64,000 nt of DNA from Pseudomonadota bacterium (GTDB lineage: Bacteria > Pseudomonadota > Alphaproteobacteria > Rhizobiales > Xanthobacteraceae), in contig JAEWJH010000134.1 in assembly GCA_023386635.1 (NCBI GenBank), positions 1-64,000 of the forward strand, given 5' to 3'. Numbering within the stretch: position 1 is the first letter of the stretch; every line of letters starts with the position of its first letter. Below, piece by piece: positions 55,097 through 63,892 of this stretch. Under the pieces are notes generated by a model, which made no database searches, was not told where the DNA came from, and was given only the letters and a program-made list of their open reading frames with translations. The position numbers were made by a program, and so were the translations under genes.

Positions 55097-56106
55097 GTGG
55101 CGCGGTCCAGCAGCCGGCCCGGCGCGGCCGTGCCCTTCTCCGGCGCGCCGAGGCGGCAGTTCAGCTCGCCGGGCTCGAGCGCGGCTTCCGCCAGCATCGC
55201 CTGCAGCAGCGGCAGGCCCTGGTGCAGCGCCTGCGCGCTCGTGAGCCGCTCGGCAACGATGGAGACATTGGTGTGCGGCCCGGTCTGGGTAATGCGGGCA
55301 TGGATCGGCCCCGCCGGATCGAGATGGACCGAGAAGCCGATGCGCCAGACCGGCGGCTGGTCCTCCTCCCCGGCGGCGCGGCGCCCCTCCCGCCCCACCT
55401 GCAGGGCGACCACCGCGGTGCCCTGCGGCGTCAGCAGCGGGATTTCCAAAGTGAGCCGATGCGGATGGTCCGGCACGCGGGCGTCGGGCAGCGAGGCGAC
55501 CTGCAGCATGGTCTGCCGGTTCAGTGCCGCGTCGGTATCGGTCAGGATCTGCTCGGCGGCGGCCCGGAGCGGCGGCATGCCGACTTTCGCCGGCGATGGC
55601 GGCTGGCCGGCGGGCGGCGCGCCCGGATAGGGCGGCGGCGGCGCGGGCCGCACCGAGGCTTCGGGTTCCGCACCGAGGAAGCTTTGCAGCACGGCGCGCA
55701 GATTGATCAGCGCGGCCTTGAGGTCGCCCCCGCCGAATTGCCCGGACGCCAGCGCCGCTTCCAGAAACAAGCCGGAGCGCGCCACGGCAGCCTGCAAGGT
55801 CTCTGCCGCCATGTCCCCGACCGGCAGTTGCAACCCGAGGACTGCCTGCACCGCCGCGCGCAAAGCCGGCGGCAGATCGGGCCGCGCGGCGAATGCGGTC
55901 AGATCGGCATAGAGCGGCGCGAGGCCGTTCTGGCGCACGGCGGCGGATTTGAGTGTCGCGTCGAGCAAAGCGAGCAGCGGATCGGCCGGTGCTGGCGGCG
56001 GCGCGGCAGGCACAGCCGCGCCCTGCCCCGGTTGAGGCGAGGCATCCGGATGCGTGCGCTGCTGCACGACGCCATAACCCGAGACGAGCGGCGGAATGGT
56101 AACCAT
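55093..56106 (-). CDS. FliK-like flagellar hook-length control protein
   Basis: A 337-residue protein. The N-terminal two thirds are Ala/Pro/Leu-rich and poorly conserved, with QPGQGAAVPAAPPPAPADP. The C-terminal about 100 residues (HRLTLEIPLLTPQGTAVVALQ, WRIGFSVHLDPAGPIHARITQ, ERLTSAQALHQGLPLLQAMLAEAALE) fit the Flg_hook domain of FliK, which contacts FlhB to stop hook growth. Its stop overlaps the start of the FlhB-tail gene, so the two switch partners are encoded together. No other flagellar genes adjoin. Confidence 0.8.
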   Translation of the reverse strand: MVTIPPLVSGYGVVQQRTHPDASPQPGQGAAVPAAPPPAPADPLLALLDATLKSAAVRQNGLAPLYADLTAFAARPDLPPALRAAVQAVLGLQLPVGDMAAETLQAAVARSGLFLEAALASGQFGGGDLKAALINLRAVLQSFLGAEPEASVRPAPPPPYPGAPPAGQPPSPAKVGMPPLRAAAEQILTDTDAALNRQTMLQVASLPDARVPDHPHRLTLEIPLLTPQGTAVVALQVGREGRRAAGEEDQPPVWRIGFSVHLDPAGPIHARITQTGPHTNVSIVAERLTSAQALHQGLPLLQAMLAEAALEPGELNCRLGAPEKGTAAPGRLLDRAT

Positions 56107-56175
56107 CCGTGACCCCGCAATTTCCCGACCCAGCGATGTGTAATGGGATTCGCGGAGAAACGCGCGTTGAAACCG

Positions 56176-56940
56176 TCAGGAACCCGCGCGGTCGAGGATC
56201 AGCGCGGCGGCCCGCATCTCCGCTTCGCGGAAGGCGCGGCGCTTGAGCGCGAGTTCGTCGCGGCCCCATTGCTGCATCTGGAAGTCCTCGTCGGCATGCG
56301 CCGCCGCCCACGCCTCGTCGACCGTGAGCGAACGCGCGTCGAGCGCCAGCGCGATCAGCGCCGAACCGGTGAGCGTCGTGATCGACGACAGCGCGCCGAG
56401 GCGCCACGGATCGGATGGGATCGCGCGGCGCGCGGCAGTCACCGCCTGCTCCGGCTGATGCTGGAACACGATGCCTTCGGCCAGCACGAAGCGCGCGCCA
56501 AGCGCGTCGCGCGCGAAAGCGAGCACCGGGTCCCAGTGGCGGGCCTGCCATTCGACCAGGCTCGCCGGTTCGCCGGCGCGATAGAACACCATGTCACTTG
56601 CGAGATAGCGCGCGATCTCGTCGGCGACCGGCTGCGGCGCTTCGGCAACACCGTCGACGATCGCATTGGCGAGCCGCGTCAGCGGCATCGTCGCCGGATC
56701 GATCATCGCCGTCTGCGCATTCCATTCGTCGGCGATAGCTTGCGCGAGCGCTGCATCGGGCGCGGCGAGCAAGCGACGCGCCGGCGTGCGCACCGGTTTG
56801 CCATCAAGCAGCACGGCGTTTTCGGCGTCCACCGTCGCCTGCTCGTAGAAGCGCTTGCGCATCGGCCGCATGTTGCGCCGCGCCGCCTCGGTCGGATCGA
56901 GCGGCGGGTTGTCGAAAATTTCTTCGAAGATGTCACGCAT
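56176..56940 (-). CDS. ATP12-family F1-ATPase assembly chaperone
   Basis: A 254-residue protein with the ATP12 fold: MRDIFEEIFDNPPLDPTEAA at the start, RFYEQATVDAENAVLLDGKPVRTPARR and YLASDMVFYRAGEPASLVEWQARHWDP in the middle. In mitochondria Atp12 binds free F1 alpha subunits; the alphaproteobacterial homologue is assumed to do the same. The ATG at 56940 overlaps the end of the HAD gene by 8 bases, so the two are coupled. Confidence 0.93.
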   Translation of the reverse strand: MRDIFEEIFDNPPLDPTEAARRNMRPMRKRFYEQATVDAENAVLLDGKPVRTPARRLLAAPDAALAQAIADEWNAQTAMIDPATMPLTRLANAIVDGVAEAPQPVADEIARYLASDMVFYRAGEPASLVEWQARHWDPVLAFARDALGARFVLAEGIVFQHQPEQAVTAARRAIPSDPWRLGALSSITTLTGSALIALALDARSLTVDEAWAAAHADEDFQMQQWGRDELALKRRAFREAEMRAAALILDRAGS

Positions 56941-57643
56941 GGGGTTGCTTCCTCGGCTCTCCCCGCGTGTGTCGCGCCGGCGAGGACCACCGCGTCTCCA
57001 GCGCAGGCACCAGTTGCGCGAAATCGTCGACGACGACATCGGCACCCGCGGCATGCAAGTCCGCGACCGGATGATAACCCCAGCTCACGCCGATGGCGGC
57101 GACGCCGGCAGCGCGCGCCATGGCGATGTCGAATACCGTGTCGCCGATCATCACCGTATCATGCGGTTCAGCGCCGGCCTCACGCATCGCCTGATGCAGC
57201 ATCGCCGGGTCCGGTTTCGACGGCGCGGTGTCGGCGGTCTGCACCGTGGCGAAGCGGTCGTAGAGACCATGGTGTCCCAGCACCAGCTTGACTCCCCGCA
57301 CCGACTTGCCGGTGGCGATGCCAAGCAGCACGTCGTCGCGTTGCGCCAGCATCTCCACCGCGTCACGCGCCCCCGGATAAAGCGGCTCGTGATGCGTATT
57401 GTCGCGGCGCAGACTCTGGAACGCGCTCTTGTAGCTCTCGATCAGTCCGTCGATCGGATGCGCGGCATTGCCGGCGGCAAGCGTCACGAAAGCTTCCTGC
57501 AAGGACAGGCCGACGATCGACAGCACGATCTCGCGCGGCGGGCAGACCAGACCGTGCTGGTCGTAGGTCTGCTGCATCGCAGCACAGATCATGTGCTGGC
57601 TGTCCACCAGGGTCCCATCGCAATCGAAAACAACGAGCTTCAT
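56933..57643 (-). CDS. HAD-superfamily phosphatase (phosphoglycolate phosphatase-like)
   Basis: A 236-residue HAD hydrolase with a cap of subtype IA. Motif I is VVFDCDGTLVDS, motif II GIATGKS, motif III lysine in KPDP and motif IV MIGDTVFDIAMA. The likely substrate is a small phosphate ester such as 2-phosphoglycolate. It overlaps the ATP12 gene by 8 bases. In related genomes a pseudouridine synthase gene often precedes this pair; none is seen directly here. Confidence 0.93.
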   Translation of the reverse strand: MKLVVFDCDGTLVDSQHMICAAMQQTYDQHGLVCPPREIVLSIVGLSLQEAFVTLAAGNAAHPIDGLIESYKSAFQSLRRDNTHHEPLYPGARDAVEMLAQRDDVLLGIATGKSVRGVKLVLGHHGLYDRFATVQTADTAPSKPDPAMLHQAMREAGAEPHDTVMIGDTVFDIAMARAAGVAAIGVSWGYHPVADLHAAGADVVVDDFAQLVPALETRWSSPARHTRGEPRKQPHA

Positions 57644-57915
57644 TGTACTTTTGGTACTTTTGCCGGTTCCACCGCCCCCCGGCGGTTGCGAGCCCTATAA
57701 CCCCGCTTTCAGAGCGCGGAAAGAACAAATCCCGACGGATCGCCTCACGGATCGTTGTCCTGCCCTCCCGCAAAAGCCGGGTGGTCTTTGGAAAAAGCCT
57801 AAACTACACTTCCCGGAGTCGGCGCCAGACCGACACAGCGAGGGAAAGACCACTCCGCAGAGCGACCATCACACTTCAAGAATTTTCGTCATGCGGGGCG
57901 CGTGCCGGGGAGAGA

Positions 57916-59718
57916 ATGAAGAATACCGATATCGCGGCGCCTGATTACTTCCACAAAGTCGTCGACTGCCAATGGGCCTGTCCGGCCCACACGCCCGTAC
58001 CCGAATATATCCGGTTGATCGCGGAAGGCCGCTACAGCGACGCCTATATGATCAACTGGAAGTCGAACGTGTTTCCGGGAATCCTCGGGCGCACCTGCGA
58101 CCGCCCCTGCGAGCCCGCCTGCCGGCGCGTGCGCGTCGAAGATGAGCCCGTCGCCATCTGCCGGCTGAAGCGTGTCGCCGCCGATTACAAGGACGACATC
58201 ACCGCGCGGTTGCCGAAGCCCGCGCAACGCCGGAACGGCAAGCGCATCGCGCTCGTCGGCGGCGGCCCCGCCTCCCTCACCGTCGCGCGCGATCTCGCCC
58301 CGCTCGGCTACGATTGCACCGTGTTCGACGGCGATCCCAAAGCGGGCGGCATGATCCGCACGCAGATCCCGAAATTCCGCCTTCCCGACAGCGTGATCGA
58401 CGAAGAGACCGGCTACATCCTCGGCCTCGGCGTCACCTTCAAGGGCGGCACGCGGATCGACAGCCTGAAGGCGCTGCTCGCCGACGGCTACGACGCGGTG
58501 TTCGTCGGCTCCGGCGCGCCGCGCGGCCGCGACCTCGATATTCCCGGCCGGCAGGAAGGTGCGGCCAACATCCATATCGGCATCGACTGGCTGTCCTCGG
58601 TGTCGTTCGGCCACATCAGCAAGATCGGCAAACGCGTTATCGTCCTGGGCGGCGGCAACACCGCCATGGACTGCTGCCGCTCCGCGCGCCGCCTCGGCGG
58701 CGATGACGTGAAGGTGATCGTCCGCTCCGGCTTCGAGGAGATGAAAGCCTCGCCGTGGGAGAAAGAGGACGCGATGCATGAAGGCATCCCGATCCTCAAC
58801 TACATGGTGCCCAAGGCCTTCACCCACGAAAACGGCAAGCTCACCGGCGTCACCTTCGAGAAGGTGAAGGCGGTGAAGGACGACCAGGGCCGTCGCAAGC
58901 TGGTCCCGACCGGCGATCCGGACGAGCATGTGCCGTGCGACGATGTGCTGGTCGCGGTCGGACAGGAAAACTCCTTCCCGTGGATCGAGCGCGATATCGG
59001 CATCGCCTTCGACGACTGGGGCATGCCCAAGGTCGACCCGGTGACGTTCCGCTCGACGCATCCGCTCATCTTCTTCGGCGGCGACGCCGCGTTCGGCCCG
59101 AAGAACATCATCTGGGCCGTCGCGCACGGCCACGAGGCTGCCGTCTCCATCGACAAGATGCTCAATGGCGAGGACATCGCCGAGCGGCCCGTGCCCGCGG
59201 TGACGCTGGTGAGCCAGAAGATGGGCATCCACGAATGGTCCTACGACAACGCGGTCGCGCTCGACGAACGGTACAAGGTGCCGCAGCGCGACAAGGCCGT
59301 GGCGCTGAAGGACATCAAGGCGGAGGTCGAACTCGGCTTCGACGTCAAACTCGCGCTGGCCGAAGCCGGCCGCTGTCTCAATTGCGACGTCGAGACGGTG
59401 TTTACGCCGTCGCTGTGCATCGAGTGTGACGCCTGCGTCGATATCTGCCCGATGGACTGCATCACCTTCACCGAGAACGGCGAGGAAGCGGAGTTGCGCA
59501 CGCGGCTCAACGCGCCCGCGCCCAATGTCGATCAGGCGCTCTATGTCCAGAACGGGCTGAAGACCGGCCGGGTGATGGTGAAGGATGAGGACGTCTGCCT
59601 GCATTGCAGCCTGTGCGCCGAGCGTTGTCCGACCGGTGCCTGGGACATGCAGAAATTCTTCCTGGAAATGACACACGCGGGACCGTCATGCCGGCAGCAC
59701 GCCCGATCAGCAGCGTAA
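57916..59718 (+). CDS. NADPH-linked FAD/iron-sulfur oxidoreductase subunit of a 2-oxoacid oxidoreductase
   Basis: A 600-residue fusion. The N-terminus carries cysteines (CQWACPAHTP, GRTCDRPCEPACRR) typical of the iron-sulfur N-domain of glutamate synthase beta-like proteins. Then come an FAD domain (LVGGGPAS near 112), an NAD(P)H domain (VILGGGNTAMDCCRSARR near 242), and a C-terminal ferredoxin part with two 4Fe-4S sites (CIECDACVDICPMDC near 500; CLHCSLCAERC near 560). It would pass electrons between NADP(H) and the alpha/beta subunits encoded next, replacing a free ferredoxin. The start ATG 57916 follows GGGGAGAGA; the frame is open upstream to 57643 without coding character. Confidence 0.9.
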   Translation: MKNTDIAAPDYFHKVVDCQWACPAHTPVPEYIRLIAEGRYSDAYMINWKSNVFPGILGRTCDRPCEPACRRVRVEDEPVAICRLKRVAADYKDDITARLPKPAQRRNGKRIALVGGGPASLTVARDLAPLGYDCTVFDGDPKAGGMIRTQIPKFRLPDSVIDEETGYILGLGVTFKGGTRIDSLKALLADGYDAVFVGSGAPRGRDLDIPGRQEGAANIHIGIDWLSSVSFGHISKIGKRVIVLGGGNTAMDCCRSARRLGGDDVKVIVRSGFEEMKASPWEKEDAMHEGIPILNYMVPKAFTHENGKLTGVTFEKVKAVKDDQGRRKLVPTGDPDEHVPCDDVLVAVGQENSFPWIERDIGIAFDDWGMPKVDPVTFRSTHPLIFFGGDAAFGPKNIIWAVAHGHEAAVSIDKMLNGEDIAERPVPAVTLVSQKMGIHEWSYDNAVALDERYKVPQRDKAVALKDIKAEVELGFDVKLALAEAGRCLNCDVETVFTPSLCIECDACVDICPMDCITFTENGEEAELRTRLNAPAPNVDQALYVQNGLKTGRVMVKDEDVCLHCSLCAERCPTGAWDMQKFFLEMTHAGPSCRQHARSAA

Positions 59719-61529
59719 ACGATTTCGTCATCCGCTTCGCCAACGTCAACGGCTCGGGTTCGGCGAGCGCCAACGAGATGTTCGCCCGCGCGGTGATGCG
59801 CATGGGCGTGCCGGTCTCGCCGCGCAACATCTTCCCGTCGAACATTCAGGGCCTGCCGACCTGGTACGAGGTGCGCGTCACCGAGGCGGGCCATCTCGGC
59901 GCGCGCGGCGGCGTCGACATGATGGTGGCGATGAACCCGCAGACGTTCGACAAGGACGTCGCCATGATCGAGCCGGGCGGCTATCTGTTCTACGATTCGA
60001 CCAAACCGATCCCGGCCAGCAAATTCCGTGACGACATCACGGTGATCGGCGTGCCGCTCACCGCGATCTGCAACAGCGAATATACCGACCCGCGGCAGCG
60101 GCAACTGTTCAAGAACATCATCTATCTCGGCGTGCTGTCGGCGCTGCTCGACATGGAGCCGGCCGTGCTCGAGGCGCTGATCGGCGAGCAGTACAAATCC
60201 AAGGAAAAACTGATCCAGCCGAACGTGCACGCGCTGCATCTCGGCCGCGACTATGCGCTGAAAAACCTGAAATGCCCGATCGGGCTGACCGTGAAGCGTG
60301 CCGACAAGGTCGGCGACATGATCTTCGTCGAAGGCAACTCCGCGGCGGCGCTCGGCGCGGTCTATGGCGGCGCGACGGTGTGCGCGTGGTATCCGATCAC
60401 GCCCTCGTCCTCGCTCGCCGACGCCTTCACCAAACATTGCGCCAAGCTGCGCGTCGATCCCCAGACCAAGAAAGCGCGTTACGCCATCGTCCAGGCCGAG
60501 GATGAGCTTGCCTCCATCGGCATGGTGATCGGCGCCGGCTGGAACGGCGCGCGCGCCTTCACCGCCACGTCCGGCCCGGGCATCTCGCTGATGCAGGAGT
60601 TCATCGGCCTCTCCTACTTCGCGGAAATCCCGGCGGTCATCTTCAACGTACAGCGCGCCGGCCCCTCGACCGGCATGCCGACCCGCACCCAGCAATGCGA
60701 CCTGATCTCCTGCGCCTATGCATCGCACGGCGACACCAAGCATGTGCTGCTGTTCCCGGAAGACCCGCACGAGGCCTTCGAGTTCGGCGCGCAGGCCTTC
60801 GACCTCGCCGACCGGCTGCAGACGACGATATTCGTCATGCTCGATCTCGACATCGGCATGAACCACCGGCTGTGCCGGCCGTTCCGCTGGGACGACTCGC
60901 GCCGCTACGATCGCGGCAAGGTCATGACAGCCGCCGAGCTCGACTCCGGCCGCGACTTCGGCCGCTATCTTGATGTCGACGGCGACGGCATCCCCTATCG
61001 CACCTATCCCGGCACGCATCCGACCAAGGGCTCGTTCTTCACCCGCGGCACGTCGCGCGACCGCTATGCGCGCTATACCGAGGAAGGCCCGCCCTATGTC
61101 GACAACATGCAGCGGCTGCTGCGCAAGTTCGAGACGGCGAAGGATCTTGTGCCCCGGCCGCTGACGGCGAATGCCGGCAAGCCGACCAAGTTCGGCGTGA
61201 TCTATTACGGCTCGACCGCGCCGGCGATGGACGAAGCGATCGACATTCTCGAAACCAAAGGCCACCACATCGACCGGATGCGGGTGCGCGCCTTCCCGTT
61301 CCATTCCAGCGTGCCGAGCTTCCTCGCCGACCACGACTTCGTATTCGTGGTCGAACAGAACCGCGACGCGCAACTGCGCTCGCTGATCGTCAACGAATGC
61401 AATGTCGATCCGGTCCGGCTGGTGCCGGTGCTGCATTTCGACGGCACGCCGATCACCGCGCGCTTTATCGCCAGGACCATCGGCGAGCGGATCGACACGC
61501 TGCACGGCAAGCCGGCGGTGGTGTCGTGA
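59688..61529 (+). CDS. 2-oxoacid:acceptor oxidoreductase, fused gamma-alpha subunit
   Basis: A 613-residue protein. The N-terminal gamma-type domain (IRFANVNGSGSASANEMFARA, about 10-195) precedes the alpha-type ThDP pyrimidine domain (about 210-450: GNSAAALGAVYGGATVCAWYP, TATSGPGISLMQEFIGLSYF, QRAGPSTGMPTRTQQCDL) and a C-terminal domain with the VEQNRDAQLR segment. This is the KorA/IorA-like layout. It oxidatively decarboxylates a 2-oxoacid to the CoA ester, substrate unknown. The ATG at 59688 overlaps the end of the preceding gene by 31 bases. Confidence 0.93.
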   Translation: MPAARPISSVNDFVIRFANVNGSGSASANEMFARAVMRMGVPVSPRNIFPSNIQGLPTWYEVRVTEAGHLGARGGVDMMVAMNPQTFDKDVAMIEPGGYLFYDSTKPIPASKFRDDITVIGVPLTAICNSEYTDPRQRQLFKNIIYLGVLSALLDMEPAVLEALIGEQYKSKEKLIQPNVHALHLGRDYALKNLKCPIGLTVKRADKVGDMIFVEGNSAAALGAVYGGATVCAWYPITPSSSLADAFTKHCAKLRVDPQTKKARYAIVQAEDELASIGMVIGAGWNGARAFTATSGPGISLMQEFIGLSYFAEIPAVIFNVQRAGPSTGMPTRTQQCDLISCAYASHGDTKHVLLFPEDPHEAFEFGAQAFDLADRLQTTIFVMLDLDIGMNHRLCRPFRWDDSRRYDRGKVMTAAELDSGRDFGRYLDVDGDGIPYRTYPGTHPTKGSFFTRGTSRDRYARYTEEGPPYVDNMQRLLRKFETAKDLVPRPLTANAGKPTKFGVIYYGSTAPAMDEAIDILETKGHHIDRMRVRAFPFHSSVPSFLADHDFVFVVEQNRDAQLRSLIVNECNVDPVRLVPVLHFDGTPITARFIARTIGERIDTLHGKPAVVS

Positions 61530-61567
61530 TGACTCTCCTTTTGCGCATGCGACGAACCGCCTTCTTC

Positions 61568-61690
61568 ACCTCCCCCTGGAGGGGGGAGGTCGGATTGCGC
61601 AGCAATCCGGGAGGGGGTGACGTCACCCTCGCCGCTCACCCCACCCCGGCGCGCCTTGCGCGCCGACCCTCCCCCTCCAGGGGAGGGTCA
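61568..61690. repeat. GC-rich palindromic repeat between subunit genes
   Basis: Several stacked inverted repeats: CCTCCCCC/GGGGGGAGG, GGATTGC/GCAATCC, the perfect palindrome GGGTGACGTCACCC at 61615-61628, GGCGCG/CGCGCC, and CCCTCCCCC/GGGGAGGG. The outer parts are related, so the block is an imperfect palindrome of about 120 bases. I recognise this type as common intergenic repeats of Bradyrhizobiaceae. It sits between alpha and beta subunit genes of one operon. Confidence 0.75.
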
Positions 61691-61701
61691 GGAGCCGCGT
61701 C

Positions 61702-62757
61702 ATGACCTATCTCGCCAAGCCGAAATTCCACCACCCGGACCTGCCGAAAAACGCGCTCGGTTTCACCCACCGCGACTACGAAGGCTCGGTGTCGACGCTG
61801 TGCGCGGGCTGCGGCCATGACTCGATCACCGGCGCGCTGATCCAGACCTTCTTCGAGCTGTCGATCGAGCCGCATCGCGTGGCGAAGATCTCCGGCATCG
61901 GCTGCTCGTCGAAGACGCCAACCTATTTCCTCGGCAATTCGCACGGCTTCAATTCGGTGCACGGTCGCATGCCGTCGGTGCTCACGGGCGCCAATCTGGC
62001 CAACCGCGATCTCATCTATCTTGGCGTGTCGGGCGACGGCGATTCGGCCTCAATCGGTTTCGGCCAGTTCGCGCACGCGATCAGGCGCGGCGTCAACATG
62101 ACCTATATCGTCGAGAACAACGGCGTCTACGGCCTGACCAAAGGTCAGTTTTCCGCGACAGCCGACCGCGGCTCGAAGTCGAAGCGCGGCGTCACCAACA
62201 CCGACAACTCCATCGACCTGGTCGCCATCGCCTTGCAGCTCGGCGCGACCTATGTGGCGCGATCCTTCTCCGGCGACAAGCAGCAACTCGTGCCGATCCT
62301 CAAGGGCGCGATCGAACACAAGGGTGCTGCGTTCATCGACGTGATCTCGCCGTGCATCGCCTTCAACAACCACGCCGGTTCGACCAAGAGCTTCGATTAT
62401 GTGCGCGAGCACAATGAGGCGGTGAACCGGCTCGATTTCATCTCCGGCCGCGCACCGATCGAGATCAATTACGATCCCGGCACGGTTCAGATCGTCGAGC
62501 AGCACGACGGCTCTAAACTCGCGCTGCGCAAGATCAACGCCGACTACGACGTCAACGACCGCACCGCAGCGATGGGCTTCCTGCAGCGCCACGCCGCGAA
62601 CGGCCAGATCGTCACCGGGCTCCTCTACGTCGAACCCGAGGCCAGCGACCTGCACGCGCATCTGTCGACCGTGGAGCGGCCGCTGAACCAGCTCGGCGAA
62701 CAGGACCTCTGCCCCGGCTCGTCGGCGCTCGAGCGGATCAACGCCGGATTGCGGTGA
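61702..62757 (+). CDS. 2-oxoacid:acceptor oxidoreductase, beta subunit
   Basis: A 351-residue ThDP-binding beta subunit of the KorB type. It shows CAGCGHDSITGAL, SGIGCSSKTP, the ThDP motif GDGDSASIGFGQFAHAIRR with VENNGVYGLTKGQFS, and FIDVISPCIAFNNH. It completes the active site of the alpha subunit encoded upstream. The 172-base gap from the alpha gene is filled by a palindromic repeat, unlike the overlaps elsewhere in the operon. Its stop abuts that of the convergent SRPBCC gene. Confidence 0.94.
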   Translation: MTYLAKPKFHHPDLPKNALGFTHRDYEGSVSTLCAGCGHDSITGALIQTFFELSIEPHRVAKISGIGCSSKTPTYFLGNSHGFNSVHGRMPSVLTGANLANRDLIYLGVSGDGDSASIGFGQFAHAIRRGVNMTYIVENNGVYGLTKGQFSATADRGSKSKRGVTNTDNSIDLVAIALQLGATYVARSFSGDKQQLVPILKGAIEHKGAAFIDVISPCIAFNNHAGSTKSFDYVREHNEAVNRLDFISGRAPIEINYDPGTVQIVEQHDGSKLALRKINADYDVNDRTAAMGFLQRHAANGQIVTGLLYVEPEASDLHAHLSTVERPLNQLGEQDLCPGSSALERINAGLR

Positions 62758-63297
62758 CTACCGCTTCAGCCACGGTTTCTCCGCCACCGCCTTCTGCGCC
62801 GCTTCGACCATGCCGTCGGGCATGCTCATGGCGACGGTGAGCGGCTTCCCGGTTTCAAGCACGCTCTTGAGGCTCGACAGGATCGCCGGCCAGCCGGACG
62901 CGCCACCGGCGAGGATCGCGTCGGGAATATCCCAATCGTGCGCTTCGGTCATGGTGAGCCGCGTGCTCTCGCCCGAGCGTTCGATCTCGTAGGTGACGAG
63001 ACAGGCCGGCAGCTCGGCAAACTCCTCCATCCCCTCGACGATCCAGGTGCAGGCGAAGCGCCGCGGGGGCGACCAGTCGACCACCTTCCCGACGATGTGC
63101 ACGCGCCCATCGGGATAGAGCAGACGAAATGCGCCGCCCGTGCGCGGCTCCACATCGGCGGCGAGCCCGCCGAAATATTGTCGCGTGAAGGCCGGATCGG
63201 TCAGCGCCTGCCACACCTGTTCCGGCGTCGCGGCGATATAAGTCACATAGACGGTCTTCGGCGTGTAGCACGCCGCATCGAATTTCTCCTGCGTCAT
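62758..63297 (-). CDS. SRPBCC/AHSA1-domain protein
   Basis: A 179-residue protein of the activator of Hsp90 ATPase homologue 1-like family (SRPBCC fold, a hydrophobic ligand pocket): VTYIAATPEQVWQALTDPAFTRQYF, DGRVHIVGKVVDWSPPRRF and RLTMTEAHDW. Such proteins bind small hydrophobic molecules; no ligand can be named. The ATG at 63297 matches the family start. It abuts the end of the beta-subunit gene tail to tail. Confidence 0.9.
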   Translation of the reverse strand: MTQEKFDAACYTPKTVYVTYIAATPEQVWQALTDPAFTRQYFGGLAADVEPRTGGAFRLLYPDGRVHIVGKVVDWSPPRRFACTWIVEGMEEFAELPACLVTYEIERSGESTRLTMTEAHDWDIPDAILAGGASGWPAILSSLKSVLETGKPLTVAMSMPDGMVEAAQKAVAEKPWLKR

Positions 63298-63336
63298 CAA
63301 ACGTCTCCGTGTGCCTCTTCGGCTTAACAAACGCCG

Positions 63337-63756
63337 TTACTGGTTGATGCAGGTGCCCATATAGGTGCCGCGCTGGTCACCCGGCACACCGGCGAGGCCC
63401 GACTGGTGCGCGCAGCGCGCCGCACGATCGCCGAAGCTCTCTGCGCCACCGCCGGGAACGCTGCCACGCGGCACGATCGGCACGCTCGGCACCACCTGCC
63501 CCGTCCCGGGTATCACGATCGGCGGCGGCGTGTCGCGCCAGCGCTGCTCCGGGCTTTGCGCGCGCGGAACGCGGCGGGGCCGCTGCGGCGTGCGGCGCGG
63601 CGACACATAGGGGTTGGCGACGCCCGGTGTGCGCGGCTCCGGCCGCATGATGTCATAAGGACCGTCGCTCGCGGAATGGGCCGGCGAACCTGCAGCAAGC
63701 AGGCCGAGCGACAGCAGGATGGTGGCGAGACGGATCATGATGAAGCGACAACGCAT
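63337..63756 (-). CDS. Small secreted Pro/Arg-rich protein, hypothetical
   Basis: A 139-residue protein with a signal peptide (MIRLATILLSLGLLAAGSPAHSA) and a Pro/Arg-rich middle (RRTPQRPRRVPRAQSPEQRW), ending in a conserved-looking Cys motif (DRAARCAHQSGLAGVPGDQRG, YMGTCINQ), which could form a disulfide. An ATG at 63738 is the alternative start. No known family. Confidence 0.65.
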   Translation of the reverse strand: MRCRFIMIRLATILLSLGLLAAGSPAHSASDGPYDIMRPEPRTPGVANPYVSPRRTPQRPRRVPRAQSPEQRWRDTPPPIVIPGTGQVVPSVPIVPRGSVPGGGAESFGDRAARCAHQSGLAGVPGDQRGTYMGTCINQ

Positions 63757-63784
63757 GAATCCCGAGTTCGTCCCCACCCTAGCG

Positions 63785-63878
63785 ACGTCATGGCCGGCGT
63801 CATGCCGGCCATCCCGACGAGGCAGGCACCGCCTGCAAACTTGCCGGCATCGCCGGGACAAGCCTGGCGATGACGGCG
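63785..63878. repeat. Palindromic intergenic repeat
   Basis: ATGGCCGGC-GTCAT-GCCGGCCAT is a perfect 9-bp stem near 63789-63811, and the outer CGTCATGGCC and GGCGATGACG are nearly reverse complements, enclosing a GGCAGGCACC/GCCTGC hairpin. It is another member of the GC-rich repeat class in this window, located between two genes of the same strand. Confidence 0.6.
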
Positions 63879-63892
63879 TTTAGCGCAGGCGG

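Noticed and set aside
59541..61505. 654-residue open frame on the minus strand
   Set aside because: Antisense of the alpha-subunit gene, which carries clear ThDP-family motifs.
61568..61690. Possible CRISPR or phage attachment site
   Set aside because: The repeats are palindromic and stacked without regular spacers; it fits an intergenic palindromic repeat.
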